Assembly (NCBI RefSeq): GCF_004208635.1
Contig: NZ_CP035806.1
Location: 3,410,001 to 3,474,000 of the forward strand
Source of the DNA: Leucobacter triazinivorans
Lineage (GTDB): Bacteria; Actinomycetota; Actinomycetes; Actinomycetales; Microbacteriaceae
Length of the DNA stretch: 64,000 bases
Reading direction: 5' to 3'
The stretch's first letter is position 1; each line of letters opens with the position of its first letter. Positions 49,527-58,430 of the stretch are shown in pieces. Made by a program: the position numbers and the translations under genes. A model generated the notes under the pieces. It was not told the origin of the DNA, did not search any database, and saw nothing but the letters and a program-made list of their open reading frames with translations.

Positions 49527-51244
49527 GCGCCACGAGAACCACTGTCCGTTCGCCGCGTCGCGCGGTGCTCGCGCGTGCGATGCCCGATCGCCGGCGTCGC
49601 CTGCCCGGGCTCCTGCTCGGCGTGCTGTCCGACGTCTGCGTGGTCGGCCTCCTCGGCCTCAGCATGTGGCTGATCGTACGGGCCGCCGAGCAGCCCCCGA
49701 TCCTGCACCTCACCTTCGCGATCGTGGGCGTGCGCGCGCTCGCGATCGGCCGCGCCGCATTCCGGTATGCGGAGCGGCTGTTCAGCCACGATGCCGCACT
49801 CGCGCAGCTCGCCTCGCTGCGGGCGCAGACGTTCGATGCGCTGGTGCCCCGCGTGCCGGGGGCGATCGAGTCGCACCGGCGCGGAGAGGTGCTCGCGGCG
49901 TTCGTCGACGATGTGGACCAGCTGCAGGACGAGCCGCTGCGCGTGCGTCAACCCCTGATCGTGAGCGCGGTCGTCGTCGCACTCAGCGTCGTCCTGGTGT
50001 CGCTCATCTCGCCGCTGGGGGGCGCGGTGCTCCTGGCCATGCTGCTGCTCTCCGGGGGCGTGTCCGTGCTGCTCGCAGGGCGCATGGCCGGTGCGTACGA
50101 CCGGGATCTCAGCGAGGCCCGCGCGGCCCTCGTCGATGCGCTGCTCGAGCGCTTCGCCGCGGCAGAGGTGCTCGCCGCATACGGCGCGCTGCCGCAGCAG
50201 CGGCGCCGGATCGACGCCGCGGAGCAGCGTCTCTCGGCGGTGCAGGTGCGGCGGTCGCGCTCGACCGGGCTGACCGGGGCGCTGCTCGCGCTGGGGGCCG
50301 GCCTCGCCTCGCTGCTGGTCTTCGCCCTGCTGCTGCCGCAGCTGGACACCGCGGGCCTGTCCGCTCCGCTCTTCGCGGCGGTCGTGGTCGTGCCGGCCGC
50401 CGTGTTCGAGGTGTTCGCCCAGGTGCCCGCCGCCATCGCCGCCCGACGGGCTGTCGCGGCGAGCGCCGATCGCGTGGCGGCGCTCACCGGCGCGGCGCTG
50501 CCGAGCGAGCTGGTGGTCGATCCGGTGGTCGATCCTGTGGCGTCCGACGCCGATGCATCCCAACGGTTCGACGATTCGCAGGCGCGTCTTGCGCACGCGG
50601 ACCCGTCGGCGCCGCTCATCGCGGTGCGGGATCTGGCCGTCCGTCACCCCGGTGCCGCGCGCGACGCGGTGCAGGGCGTCGGTTTCGCACTGCGTGCCGG
50701 CGAGACCCTCGTCGTGACCGGGGAGAGCGGGGCAGGCAAGAGCACCCTCGCACTCGCGCTGGTGCGCTTTCTCGCGTACCGGGGCTCGTACCGGCTGCGC
50801 GGCATCGAGGCCGATCAGCTGTCGGCGGTCGCGGTGCGCCGCGAGGTCGGACTCTGCGAGCAGACCCCGCACCTCTTCGACGCCGATCTGCGTCAGAACC
50901 TCAAGTTCGCGCGCGAGACCGCGACCGACGACGAGCTGCTCGCGGTGCTCGACCGGGTGGGGCTCGGGGAGTGGGCGCGGGATCGCGGCGGCCTCGACGC
51001 GCCGGTCGGCGAGCACGGGTCGCTCGTCTCGGGCGGGCAGGCGCAGCGCATCGCGCTCGCGCGCGCGATCCTCGCCGACTTTCCGGTGGTGGTGCTCGAC
51101 GAGCCCACCGCGGGCGTGGACCGGGAACTCGCCGATCGGCTGATCGTCGATCTCCTCGGCGCGGTGCCCGCCGACCGGGCGGTGATCCTCATCACGCACA
51201 CGGATCTGCCGCCGGGGATCACGGCGACTCGTCTTCGGCTCTGA
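49523..51244 (+). CDS. cydC: Thiol reductant ABC exporter subunit CydC
   Basis: The second half of the exporter, 573 residues, with six membrane helices (about 25-310) and an ATPase domain: Walker A GESGAGKST, signature VSGGQAQR and Walker B VVVLDEPTAGVD. CydC-type features are the RYAERLFSHDAALAQLASLR block in the membrane part and FLAYRGSYRLRG after Walker A. A short duplicated segment (VVDPVVDPV) lies in the interdomain linker. ATG 49523 overlaps the cydD stop by 4 nt. The last 26 bp overlap the converging ribbon-helix-helix gene. Confidence 0.94.
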   Translation: MSATRTTVRSPRRAVLARAMPDRRRRLPGLLLGVLSDVCVVGLLGLSMWLIVRAAEQPPILHLTFAIVGVRALAIGRAAFRYAERLFSHDAALAQLASLRAQTFDALVPRVPGAIESHRRGEVLAAFVDDVDQLQDEPLRVRQPLIVSAVVVALSVVLVSLISPLGGAVLLAMLLLSGGVSVLLAGRMAGAYDRDLSEARAALVDALLERFAAAEVLAAYGALPQQRRRIDAAEQRLSAVQVRRSRSTGLTGALLALGAGLASLLVFALLLPQLDTAGLSAPLFAAVVVVPAAVFEVFAQVPAAIAARRAVAASADRVAALTGAALPSELVVDPVVDPVASDADASQRFDDSQARLAHADPSAPLIAVRDLAVRHPGAARDAVQGVGFALRAGETLVVTGESGAGKSTLALALVRFLAYRGSYRLRGIEADQLSAVAVRREVGLCEQTPHLFDADLRQNLKFARETATDDELLAVLDRVGLGEWARDRGGLDAPVGEHGSLVSGGQAQRIALARAILADFPVVVLDEPTAGVDRELADRLIVDLLGAVPADRAVILITHTDLPPGITATRLRL

Positions 51245-51479
51245 GCGCAGTGTCCGCGGGATCGTGCTTCCGCGGGCGTCCTCGGCGCGGCAGGGGCCCG
51301 GCTCCCGGATCGCGCCCGGCCTCGGCGAGCGCGCGTCGCAGAAGCACCTCGATCTGCGCGTTCACGGAGCGCAGATCGTCGGCGGCCCACTTCGCGACCG
51401 CGGCGTGCACGGCGGGATCGAGCCGCAGCAGCACCTGCTTCCTGCTGCGGCTCGATTCGGCGCGCTCCTTCTGCGACAT
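51219..51479 (-). CDS. Ribbon-helix-helix (Arc/CopG-like) DNA-binding protein
   Basis: An 86-residue protein. SRKQVLLRLDPAVHAAVAKWAADDLRSVNAQIEVLLRRAL (residues about 12-50) has the beta-strand and two helices of ribbon-helix-helix repressors, with the strand RKQVLLRLD entering the DNA groove. The C-terminal RRGRPRKH is an AT-hook-like basic motif. It follows the SPFH gene by 1 nt, so the pair is one transcription unit, and it probably represses that unit through the palindrome upstream of the SPFH gene. It is not next to a toxin gene, which argues against an antitoxin. Confidence 0.8.
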   Translation of the reverse strand: MSQKERAESSRSRKQVLLRLDPAVHAAVAKWAADDLRSVNAQIEVLLRRALAEAGRDPGAGPLPRRGRPRKHDPADTALRAEDESP

Positions 51480-51480
51480 C

Positions 51481-52458
51481 TCAGCTGTACAGCGAGCCCG
51501 CGTTGATCACCGGCGTGGCCCGCTGATCGCTCGTGAGCACGAGCAGCAGGTTCGAGACCATCTGCGCGCGCCGCTCGTCGTCGAGAGACACGATGCCCTC
51601 GTCGTCGAGGCGGGTGAGCGCCTGATCCACCATCGTCACCGCGCCCTCGACGATCTTCTCGCGCGCCGCGATGATCGCGCTCGCCTGCTGACGCTGCAGC
51701 ATGGCCTGGGCGATCTCCGGGGCATACGCCAGCGACGAGATGCGCACCTCGAGCACCTCGAGGCCCGCGATGGCGACGCGTGCGGCGACCTCGTCGGCCA
51801 GCTCGGCCGAGACGAGATCCGTGCTGCCCCGCAGCGACTGCTCGCCCGGTCCGGGCTCGTCGTAGGGGTGGGTGGTCGCGACGTGGCGCAGCGCGGCTTC
51901 CGCCTGCGTCTCGATGAACTCGTCGTAGGCCTCGACGGCGAAGACGGCCTTCGCCGTGTCGGCGACCTGCCAGACCACGATCGCGGCGATGTGGATGGGG
52001 TTGCCGTCGGAATCGTTGACCTTCAGCTCGTTGGTCTCGAAGTTGTGCACGCGAACGGAGACCTTGCGGCCGGTGGTGAACGGGGCGACGAAGCTGATGC
52101 CGCTGTTGCGCACGGTGCCGACGTAGCGGCCGAAGAACTGACGCACCGAGGTCTGACCCGGGGCGACGATCGTGAACATCGTGAAGACGGGAACCGCGGC
52201 GATGACGCACACGATGCCGAGGGTCAGGAGCAGCCCGCCGGACGACGCGCCCGAGTCGAGCAGCACGCCGCCCCTGATGGCGAGGATCGCGCCGCCGGGG
52301 ATCGCGAGAACGCCGAGCAGGAATGCGGTGATGCCCGCCGCGCTGCCGCGGTGCCAGGCCGGTCGCTCGGAGATGCCGACGCGGATGCCGTCGTGCCCGA
52401 CAGGCTCGGCGGAAACGGGCTCGCGAGCCGGATCGATCGGATCGTGGGTGCTGGGCAT
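51481..52458 (-). CDS. SPFH/band-7 domain membrane protein
   Basis: A 325-residue protein with two hydrophobic helices (about residues 40-62 and 73-100) followed by a SPFH domain (about 103-270): VAPGQTSVRQFFGRYVGTVRNSGISFVAPF, SVRVHNFETNELKVNDSDGNPIHIAAIVVWQV, and VRISSLAYAPEIAQAMLQRQQASAIIAAREKIVEGAV, the helix typical of stomatin/flotillin proteins. Such proteins scaffold membrane microdomains. In contrast with other SPFH proteins, the coiled-coil tail is short and ends in a LVLTSDQRATPVIN block. It is the first gene of a two-gene unit with a DNA-binding partner. Confidence 0.88.
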   Translation of the reverse strand: MPSTHDPIDPAREPVSAEPVGHDGIRVGISERPAWHRGSAAGITAFLLGVLAIPGGAILAIRGGVLLDSGASSGGLLLTLGIVCVIAAVPVFTMFTIVAPGQTSVRQFFGRYVGTVRNSGISFVAPFTTGRKVSVRVHNFETNELKVNDSDGNPIHIAAIVVWQVADTAKAVFAVEAYDEFIETQAEAALRHVATTHPYDEPGPGEQSLRGSTDLVSAELADEVAARVAIAGLEVLEVRISSLAYAPEIAQAMLQRQQASAIIAAREKIVEGAVTMVDQALTRLDDEGIVSLDDERRAQMVSNLLLVLTSDQRATPVINAGSLYS

Positions 52459-52486
52459 GGGGACCTCTCTCGGCTGGGAACGAAAC

Positions 52487-52507
52487 GTGATACTAAAAAG
52501 ATATCAC
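52487..52507. promoter_or_regulatory. Inverted repeat in the SPFH promoter
   Basis: GTGATA (52487-52492) and TATCAC (52502-52507) form a perfect inverted repeat with a 9-bp AT-rich spacer, 29 bp upstream of the SPFH start. It overlaps the stop end of pabC. The position fits autoregulation by the ribbon-helix-helix protein, which is an inference. Confidence 0.55.
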
Positions 52508-53295
52508 TTTTCGATCGCCTGCCAGGTGCGGTCCAGCGCGTCGCGGAACCGGCGCAGCCGGGGTGCGTCGGGGGCGGGAAGAGGCTCGTCGTCGACGTGC
52601 GTCACGACGCGGATGCCGTGCAGCGCGTTGACCGCCCACACCTCGCAGCGCAGGAGTGCCTCCGGGCGGATCCGGGCATCGACGAGCGGGGCTTCGGCCC
52701 GCAGCAGACGCTCCGTGACCGAGTCGACCCGCTCCGACCCGAGCGTGCCGGCGGGAACCGCGCAGCCCGTCGCCCCACCGCGACCGGGCCACCAGACGAG
52801 GCTCGTGGTCGCTCCCTCGAGCACCTGCCCCGACGCGTCGAGCAGCAGGGCCTCCGCTCCGAGTTCGCGGTTCACCGCGCTCAGCCGGGCGATGGCCGGG
52901 CCCTTGCGATGGGGGAGCGGCAGTCGCACCTCTGCAGCGCTGCGCACCGTGATCGTCTCCCGCAGCTCGGGCAGCGGGCGCAGCGCGAGGGCGAGCTCGT
53001 GCGGGCCGCCCCCGTTCTCCGCGTCGCGCAGCTCGAGCCGCGGAAAACCCACCCCGTAGGCCGCGATCCGCGTGCGGGCTTCGGCGAGGAACGCCTCGAC
53101 GCGGTCGATGATCGGCTGCGCGTCGGGCGCCGGACCGCCCGTGCGCGTCGCGGAGCAGCCGTGAGCGTCGAGCACGGCCTCGGTGAAGCGCCGCAGGTGC
53201 AGCTCCAGGCCTCGCGCCTCGGGCGCGTCCGTCCGCGGATTGCGCCGCACGCGGAACGAGTCGGCGGCCAGCAGCCGGGGTGATCCTGCACTCAC
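52504..53295 (-). CDS. pabC: Aminotransferase class IV, probable aminodeoxychorismate lyase
   Basis: A 263-residue PLP enzyme of fold type IV, which probably releases p-aminobenzoate and pyruvate from aminodeoxychorismate for folate synthesis. The motif block LGAEALLLDASGQVLEGATTSLVWW corresponds to the family's 'D-E-A-L-L-L-D-x-x-G-x-V-x-E' signature, and RRFTEAVLDAHG to its first helix. Lys131 in PHRKGP is the best candidate for the PLP lysine, but it lies about 3-4 residues nearer to the signature than in E. coli PabC. GTG 53295 follows TATGGT by 6 nt. The divergent neighbour is pabB, which supports the pathway. Confidence 0.75.
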   Translation of the reverse strand: MSAGSPRLLAADSFRVRRNPRTDAPEARGLELHLRRFTEAVLDAHGCSATRTGGPAPDAQPIIDRVEAFLAEARTRIAAYGVGFPRLELRDAENGGGPHELALALRPLPELRETITVRSAAEVRLPLPHRKGPAIARLSAVNRELGAEALLLDASGQVLEGATTSLVWWPGRGGATGCAVPAGTLGSERVDSVTERLLRAEAPLVDARIRPEALLRCEVWAVNALHGIRVVTHVDDEPLPAPDAPRLRRFRDALDRTWQAIEK

Positions 53296-53406
53296 GTGCA
53301 CACCATATCGCGGCGGGCGGGCTCCGGCATCAGAGCAGCGGTCGCCCGGGCGCGGGCTCGGATCCGATCGTCGGCAGCCGACGTTCCGCAACAGTACAGT
53401 GGTCGC
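53296..53406. promoter_or_regulatory. Divergent leaderless promoters of pabC and pabB
   Basis: On minus, TATGGT (53307-53302) is followed after 6 nt by the pabC GTG. On plus, TACAGT (53395-53400) is followed after 6 nt by the pabB GTG. Both genes would thus be leaderless and share about 110 bp of control region. Confidence 0.6.
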
Positions 53407-54834
53407 GTGGACGAGAGAGGTGAGTGGGCCGGCGACGCGCCGTCTGCCGCGCGTGCGCTCGAGGCGAGCGGGCTGCCCTGGTGCTGGCTCGACGGCGAAG
53501 CGGGCGCCCCCGGCGAGCCGCGCGTGAGCTATCTGGGCATCGCAAGCGAGGTGCGGGTCGCGGAGCGCGGGCGCGAGCGCGAGTTCCTCGCGGGGCTGCG
53601 GGCGGCGGGGGCTGCGCTGCGCGATCCCGAGCACCCGCGCATCCGTTTCCGAGGCGGGTGGGTGCTCGCGCTCGGCTACGAGTTCGGCGTGGGGCTGCTC
53701 GGCCTCGAACCGGCGCCCGATACCGCTCCGCCCGGTTTCGCGCTGCGCCTCGACGCGGTGCTCGCCATCGATCACGGCGCCGGGGGGCCGGGCGTGCTGG
53801 GCGGCGATGCGCCCGCGGTGCAGCGGCTCTCGCGGATCCTCGGGCCGGTACCGGCGCCGGCGCCGGCCCGTCGAGCAGCACCCGCGACGGACGGCCCGAC
53901 ACCCGCCTCCGTGTCTGAGCAGTCCCGTCAGCACCCGAGGCTCGGGGAGGGCGACGGGTGGCGGCGATCGGATCGCGAGTACGCCGCAGAGATCGAGGCC
54001 TGCCGCGCGGCGATCCGCGACGGCGAGGCGTACGTGCTGTGCCTCACGGACACCGCCGAGCTGCAGCACGGCGCCGACGCGCTCGCGGTCTACCAGCGGC
54101 TGCGCGCCGGGGGGATCGCCGCGCGGGGCGGCGTCATCGCGATCGCCGATCGCGCCCTCGTCAGCGCCAGCCCGGAGCGCTTCCTCTCCGTGCACGGCTC
54201 GCGGGTGGCCACGCACCCCATCAAGGGCACCCGACCGCGCGGCGACGCACCGGCCGAGGACGCCGCGTTCGCCGCGCAGCTCGCGAACGATCCGAAGGAG
54301 CGCGCCGAGAACCTCATGATCGTCGACCTCATGCGCAACGACCTCAGCCGCATCTGCGCGCCGGGATCGGTGGCCGTGGAGGGGTTCCTCCGCGTCGAGA
54401 GCCACCCGCACGTGCACCAGCTCGTCAGCACGGTCTCCGGTGCGCTGACCGACTCGGCCGACGCATTCGACGCGATCGCGGCCTGCTTCCCCGGCGGGTC
54501 GATGACGGGTGCGCCGAAACGACGCGCGGTCGAGATCCTCGCGTCGCTCGAAGCGGGTCCCCGCGGGCTCTACTCGGGGTGCTTCGGCTGGATCGATCGC
54601 GGGGGCGACGCCGAGCTCGCGATGACGATCCGCAGCGTCGAGCTGCGCGGAGGCGGCGGGACCGCAGGCGGCCCGCGGGGCGGGCGGGCGCGCGTGGGGG
54701 CCGGGGGCGGCATCACGGCCGACTCGCACGCCGCGAGCGAGGTGGCCGAGAAGCACTTGAAGGCCGCGCCCCTCATCGCCGCGCTCCAGGAGCCCTCGGC
54801 GGCGGGGCGGGGGCGGCGATCCGGGGACGCGTGA
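53407..54834 (+). CDS. pabB: Aminodeoxychorismate synthase component I
   Basis: Converts chorismate with ammonia to 4-amino-4-deoxychorismate. This 475-residue chorismate-binding enzyme carries HPIKGTRPRG, where PIKGT with its lysine marks PabB as distinct from anthranilate synthase (PIAGT). ENLMIVDLMRNDLSRICAPGSV, HQLVSTVSG and FPGGSMTGAPKRRAVEIL are the other active-site blocks. A Gly-rich segment GGTAGGPRGGRARVGAGGG lies near the C-terminus before HAASEVAEKHLKA. GTG 53407 is chosen because it follows TACAGT by 6 nt; 37 further in-frame codons upstream show no homology. No pabA gene is nearby. Confidence 0.92.
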   Translation: MDERGEWAGDAPSAARALEASGLPWCWLDGEAGAPGEPRVSYLGIASEVRVAERGREREFLAGLRAAGAALRDPEHPRIRFRGGWVLALGYEFGVGLLGLEPAPDTAPPGFALRLDAVLAIDHGAGGPGVLGGDAPAVQRLSRILGPVPAPAPARRAAPATDGPTPASVSEQSRQHPRLGEGDGWRRSDREYAAEIEACRAAIRDGEAYVLCLTDTAELQHGADALAVYQRLRAGGIAARGGVIAIADRALVSASPERFLSVHGSRVATHPIKGTRPRGDAPAEDAAFAAQLANDPKERAENLMIVDLMRNDLSRICAPGSVAVEGFLRVESHPHVHQLVSTVSGALTDSADAFDAIAACFPGGSMTGAPKRRAVEILASLEAGPRGLYSGCFGWIDRGGDAELAMTIRSVELRGGGGTAGGPRGGRARVGAGGGITADSHAASEVAEKHLKAAPLIAALQEPSAAGRGRRSGDA

Positions 54835-54897
54835 CGCGGTATCCTGGATCGGTGTGCGCCCGCGCAGCGGGCGATCCCGAACGAGATCGAGGTGTGT

Positions 54898-57447
54898 GTG
54901 AGCGAGCGGCAGGCGAGCAGCGGATCGAGCGCTGGCGAGCGGCAGACGCGTGAGGCCGGGGGCTACGACTTCGCGGCCATTCAGGAGCGGTGGCTGCCCG
55001 TCTGGGAGCGGCTGCGGCCGTTCGAGGCGGGTGACGGAGACGGCACCCGGCCGCGCAAGTACGTGCTCGACATGTTCCCGTATCCCTCCGGCGATCTGCA
55101 CATGGGGCACGCCGAGGCGTTCTGCTTCGGTGACGTGCTCGCCCGGTACTGGCGCGGCCGCGGCTACGACGTGCTGCACCCGATCGGCTGGGACTCCTTC
55201 GGGCTGCCGGCCGAGAACGCGGCGATCAAGCGCGGCGTCGATCCGCGGGAGTGGACCTACGCCAACATCGCACAGCAGAAGGCGAGCTTCCGCCTGTACG
55301 CGCCGTCCTTCGACTGGAGCCGCGTGCTCCACACGAGCGATCCCGAGTACTACCGCTGGAACCAGTGGCTCTTCCTGAAGATGTACGAGAAGGGCCTCGC
55401 CTACCGCAAGGCCAGCTGGGTCAACTGGGATCCGGTGGATCAGACGGTCCTCGCGAACGAGCAGGTGCTGCCCGACGGCACCTCGGAGCGCTCGGGCGCG
55501 ATGGTCGTGAAGAAGAAGCTCACGCAGTGGTACTTCCGTATCACCGACTATGCGGATCGCCTGCTCGACGACCTCGACCGGCTCGAGGGGCAGTGGCCGG
55601 CGAAGGTGCTGAACATGCAGCGCAACTGGATCGGGCGCTCGCGCGGTGCCGAGGTGGAGTTCGAGATCGAGGGCCGCGAGGAGAAGGTGCCGGTCTTCAC
55701 GACCCGGCCCGACACCCTGCACGGCGCCACCTTCATGGTGGTGGCCCCCGACTCGGATCTGGCCGCCGAACTGGCGGCCGGGGCCTCCGCCGACGTGCGC
55801 ATGCAGTTTCAGGCATACCTCGAGCAGACGCAGAAGCAGACCGAGATCGAGCGGCAGAACGCCGATCGCGAGAAGACCGGCGTGTTCCTCGACCACTTCG
55901 CCGTGAACCCGGTGAACGGCGAGCGCATTCCCGTCTGGGCATCCGACTACGTGCTGGCCGACTACGGTCACGGCGCGATCATGGCGGTGCCCGCGCACGA
56001 CCAGCGCGACCTCGACTTCGCGCGCCGTTTCGAACTGCCTGTGCGCGTGGTCGTCGATGTGCGCGATGCCGACGGCGAGCGGCTGCCCGATCCCGCCGAG
56101 AGCGGCGTCGCGACGGCGGGCGACGGCGTGCTGATCAACTCGGGCGAGCTCGACGGGCTCGACAAGGCCGCCGCGATCGCCAAGGCGATCGAGGTGCTCG
56201 AGGCCCGGGGAACGGGCCGTGCCGCCACCACCTACCGCCTGCGCGACTGGCTGATCTCGCGCCAGCGCTACTGGGGCACCCCGATCCCGATCCTGCACGG
56301 GGCCGACGGCTCGATGATCCCGGTGGCGCAGTCTGCACTGCCGGTTGAGCTGCCGGCCTCCGAGGGCCTCGACCTCAAGCCCAAGGGGTCGTCGCCGCTC
56401 GGCGCCGCCACCGAGTGGGCCACCGTGGTCGACCCCGAGAGCGGGGAGACCTGGACGCGGGATCCCGACACCATGGACACCTTCGTCGACAGCTCCTGGT
56501 ACTACCTGCGCTTCCTCTCGGCGACGGACGACACGCAGGCCTTCGACCCCGAGCTCGCGCGCAGGTGGGGGCCCGTCGACCAGTACGCCGGCGGCGTCGA
56601 GCACGCCATCCTGCACCTGCTCTACTCGCGCTTCGTCACGAAGGTGCTGCACGATCTCGGGTATCTCGACTTCGAGGAGCCGTTCACGGCGCTCCTCAAT
56701 CAGGGCATGGTGCTGCAGGACGGCGCGAAGATGTCGAAGTCGAAGGGCAATCTCGTCGAGTTCGCGTCCGAGCTGCAGGAGCACGGCGCCGACGCCCTGC
56801 GCGTCACCCTCGCGTTCGCCGGCCCGCCGGAGGACGACATCGACTGGGCCGATGTGTCGGTGCAGGGCTCGGCCAAGTTCCTGGCCCGCGCCTGGCGCGT
56901 GGCCGACGACGTGGAGCACGCAGGAGCCCCGGTCGGTTCGGGCTTCGCGGACGGCGACCGCGAGCTGCGGGCGCACACCCACCACCTGCTCGCCGATGCG
57001 CCGGGGCTCGTCGAGGCCTACAAGTTCAACGTCGTCGTGGCGCGGCTCATGGACCAGGTGAACGTCACGCGCAAGGCCATCGACTCGGGATGCGGCGCCG
57101 CAGATCCGGCGGTGCGCGAATCGGCCGAGGCGATCGCCGTGATCCTGTCGCTCTTCGCGCCCTACGCGGCCGAGGACATGTGGGCGAAGCTCGGGCACGA
57201 GCCCACCGTGGCGCTTGCCGAGTGGCCGGCAGCGGATCCCGCGCTGCTCGTGGAGGAAGAGATCACCCTCGTCGTGCAGGTCGACGGCAAGGTGCGCGAC
57301 CGGCTCGCCCTGCCCGCGTCGGTCACCGCGGAGGAGGCCGAGGCTGCGGCGCGTGCCTCCGAGGCGGTGCAGCGCTCGGTCGGCGAGCGCGAGATCGTCA
57401 ACGTGGTGGTGCGCGTGCCGAAGATCGTGAGCATCGTCACCCGCTGA
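54898..57447 (+). CDS. leuS: Leucyl-tRNA synthetase
   Basis: Class I synthetase that charges tRNA-Leu, 849 residues. Catalytic motifs are DLHMGH (residues about 68-73; the 'HIGH' equivalent) and KMSKSKGN. The editing domain (about 225-420) contains [18 protein letters not shown] and [13 protein letters not shown], with the Asp needed to hydrolyse mischarged t[14 protein letters not shown] and [17 protein letters not shown] are leucine-enzyme blocks. GTG 54898 is preferred within a GTGTGTGTG run since GAGG (54889-54892) lies 5 nt upstream; GTG 54892 is the alternative. The enzyme is essential. A strong terminator follows. Confidence 0.97.
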   Translation: MSERQASSGSSAGERQTREAGGYDFAAIQERWLPVWERLRPFEAGDGDGTRPRKYVLDMFPYPSGDLHMGHAEAFCFGDVLARYWRGRGYDVLHPIGWDSFGLPAENAAIKRGVDPREWTYANIAQQKASFRLYAPSFDWSRVLHTSDPEYYRWNQWLFLKMYEKGLAYRKASWVNWDPVDQTVLANEQVLPDGTSERSGAMVVKKKLTQWYFRITDYADRLLDDLDRLEGQWPAKVLNMQRNWIGRSRGAEVEFEIEGREEKVPVFTTRPDTLHGATFMVVAPDSDLAAELAAGASADVRMQFQAYLEQTQKQTEIERQNADREKTGVFLDHFAVNPVNGERIPVWASDYVLADYGHGAIMAVPAHDQRDLDFARRFELPVRVVVDVRDADGERLPDPAESGVATAGDGVLINSGELDGLDKAAAIAKAIEVLEARGTGRAATTYRLRDWLISRQRYWGTPIPILHGADGSMIPVAQSALPVELPASEGLDLKPKGSSPLGAATEWATVVDPESGETWTRDPDTMDTFVDSSWYYLRFLSATDDTQAFDPELARRWGPVDQYAGGVEHAILHLLYSRFVTKVLHDLGYLDFEEPFTALLNQGMVLQDGAKMSKSKGNLVEFASELQEHGADALRVTLAFAGPPEDDIDWADVSVQGSAKFLARAWRVADDVEHAGAPVGSGFADGDRELRAHTHHLLADAPGLVEAYKFNVVVARLMDQVNVTRKAIDSGCGAADPAVRESAEAIAVILSLFAPYAAEDMWAKLGHEPTVALAEWPAADPALLVEEEITLVVQVDGKVRDRLALPASVTAEEAEAAARASEAVQRSVGEREIVNVVVRVPKIVSIVTR

Positions 57448-57463
57448 TGGGACGACCCGTGCG

Positions 57464-57502
57464 GCGAAGCCCGCGTGCCCCCGGCGGGCGCGCGGGCTTC
57501 GC
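57464..57502 (+). terminator. Terminator after leuS
   Basis: GCGAAGCCCGCG (57464-57475) and CGCGGGCTTCGC (57491-57502) make a 12-bp perfect stem 16 nt after the leuS stop; the loop is GC-rich. No long U-tract follows. Confidence 0.8.
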
Positions 57503-57584
57503 TCACATTCGAGGGGTCTCCTGATGTCCCCCTGATCTGTGCACATCGCGTGCGCCGCGGTGGTGCGGGAGATCGAGCGGTTCC

Positions 57585-57596
57585 TACGGTGTCCGC
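57585..57596 (+). promoter_or_regulatory. Leaderless promoter of the comEA-comEC-holA unit
   Basis: TACGGT (57585-57590) ends 6 nt before the comEA ATG. The distance equals that of several other leaderless genes in this window. No clear -35 box is visible. Confidence 0.5.
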
Positions 57597-58430
57597 ATGC
57601 ACGTCGATCATCAGACCCCCACCGCACCGTGCCCGGCGCCCCGCTCACGGAAGCACGCCGAGGAGCGGGCCTCGACACCGTGGTCGTCCGAGGCGGTGCT
57701 CGACCGGACAGAGTGGCGCGAACGAGCCCCGGAGACCCGTGCTCCCGGGGCGCCTCCCGCGCTCGAACAGCGGAACCGGGCGCCGGCACGGCGGCTGATC
57801 GGACGCGCGGTGGCGGTGCCCGCCGTCGCCGGTGCGGTCGCGTTCGCGATCGCCGTCGTGATCGCGATCGTGCTCACCATGCTGCAGCTGCGCCCGGCCG
57901 CCGAGGCCTCCGAGCAGATCACGCGCGAGATGGCCGCGGGGGAGAGTTCGCACCCCTCCGCTGCCGCCCCCGCGCAGACGGGTCCGGTGCTCGTGCACGT
58001 GGTGGGCGAGGTGGCGGAACCCGGGGTGGTCGAACTCCCCGCGGGCGCCCGCGTCGCGGAGGCCATCGAAGCGGCGGGCGGCGCAGGCGAGCACGCGGAG
58101 CTCTCCGGGCTGAATCTCGCGCGTCTCGTGACCGACGGCGAGCAGATCCTCGTGCCCGATGCGCAGCAGGCCGAGGCGGGAGCGGTCGCAGCCCCGGGCG
58201 GTGAGGCGTCTCCCGGGGCTCGTCCCCCCGCGGGCGGGCCGATCGACCTCAACACTGCCGACGCCGCGGCCCTCGAGACGCTGCCGCGCGTCGGCCCGGC
58301 GCTCGCCCAGCGCATCCTCGACTGGCGCGCATCGAACGGAGGGTTCACCGCCGTCGATCAGCTGATGGAGGTCTCGGGCATCGGCGCGAAGACGCTCGAC
58401 GGCTTCCGCGAACTGGTGACGGTGCGATGA
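57597..58430 (+). CDS. comEA: ComEA-like DNA-binding protein
   Basis: A 277-residue membrane-anchored protein with a basic cytoplasmic segment (about residues 1-75), one membrane helix (about 76-98), an extracytoplasmic SLBB domain (VLVHVVGEVAEPGVVELPAGARVAEAIEAAGG) and a C-terminal helix-hairpin-helix domain (IDLNTADAAALETLPRVGPALAQRI, then ELMEVSGIGAKTL-like). ComEA binds double-stranded DNA outside the cell during uptake. With comEC next, it forms the core DNA-uptake pair, though such genes are retained in many actinobacteria not known to be transformable. Its stop overlaps comEC by 4 nt. Confidence 0.93.
   Translation: MHVDHQTPTAPCPAPRSRKHAEERASTPWSSEAVLDRTEWRERAPETRAPGAPPALEQRNRAPARRLIGRAVAVPAVAGAVAFAIAVVIAIVLTMLQLRPAAEASEQITREMAAGESSHPSAAAPAQTGPVLVHVVGEVAEPGVVELPAGARVAEAIEAAGGAGEHAELSGLNLARLVTDGEQILVPDAQQAEAGAVAAPGGEASPGARPPAGGPIDLNTADAAALETLPRVGPALAQRILDWRASNGGFTAVDQLMEVSGIGAKTLDGFRELVTVR

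Noticed and set aside
51219..52458. SPFH and ribbon-helix-helix genes as a toxin-antitoxin system
   Set aside because: The SPFH protein is a membrane scaffold and not a known toxin fold.
57448..57596. A small gene between leuS and comEA
   Set aside because: The segment is explained by a terminator hairpin and the comEA promoter; short frames there show no start signal or family similarity.
53296..57789. Extension of the pabC frame far upstream, antisense to pabB and leuS
   Set aside because: No similarity appears before residue 1 of PabC, and a leaderless start signal fixes GTG 53295.
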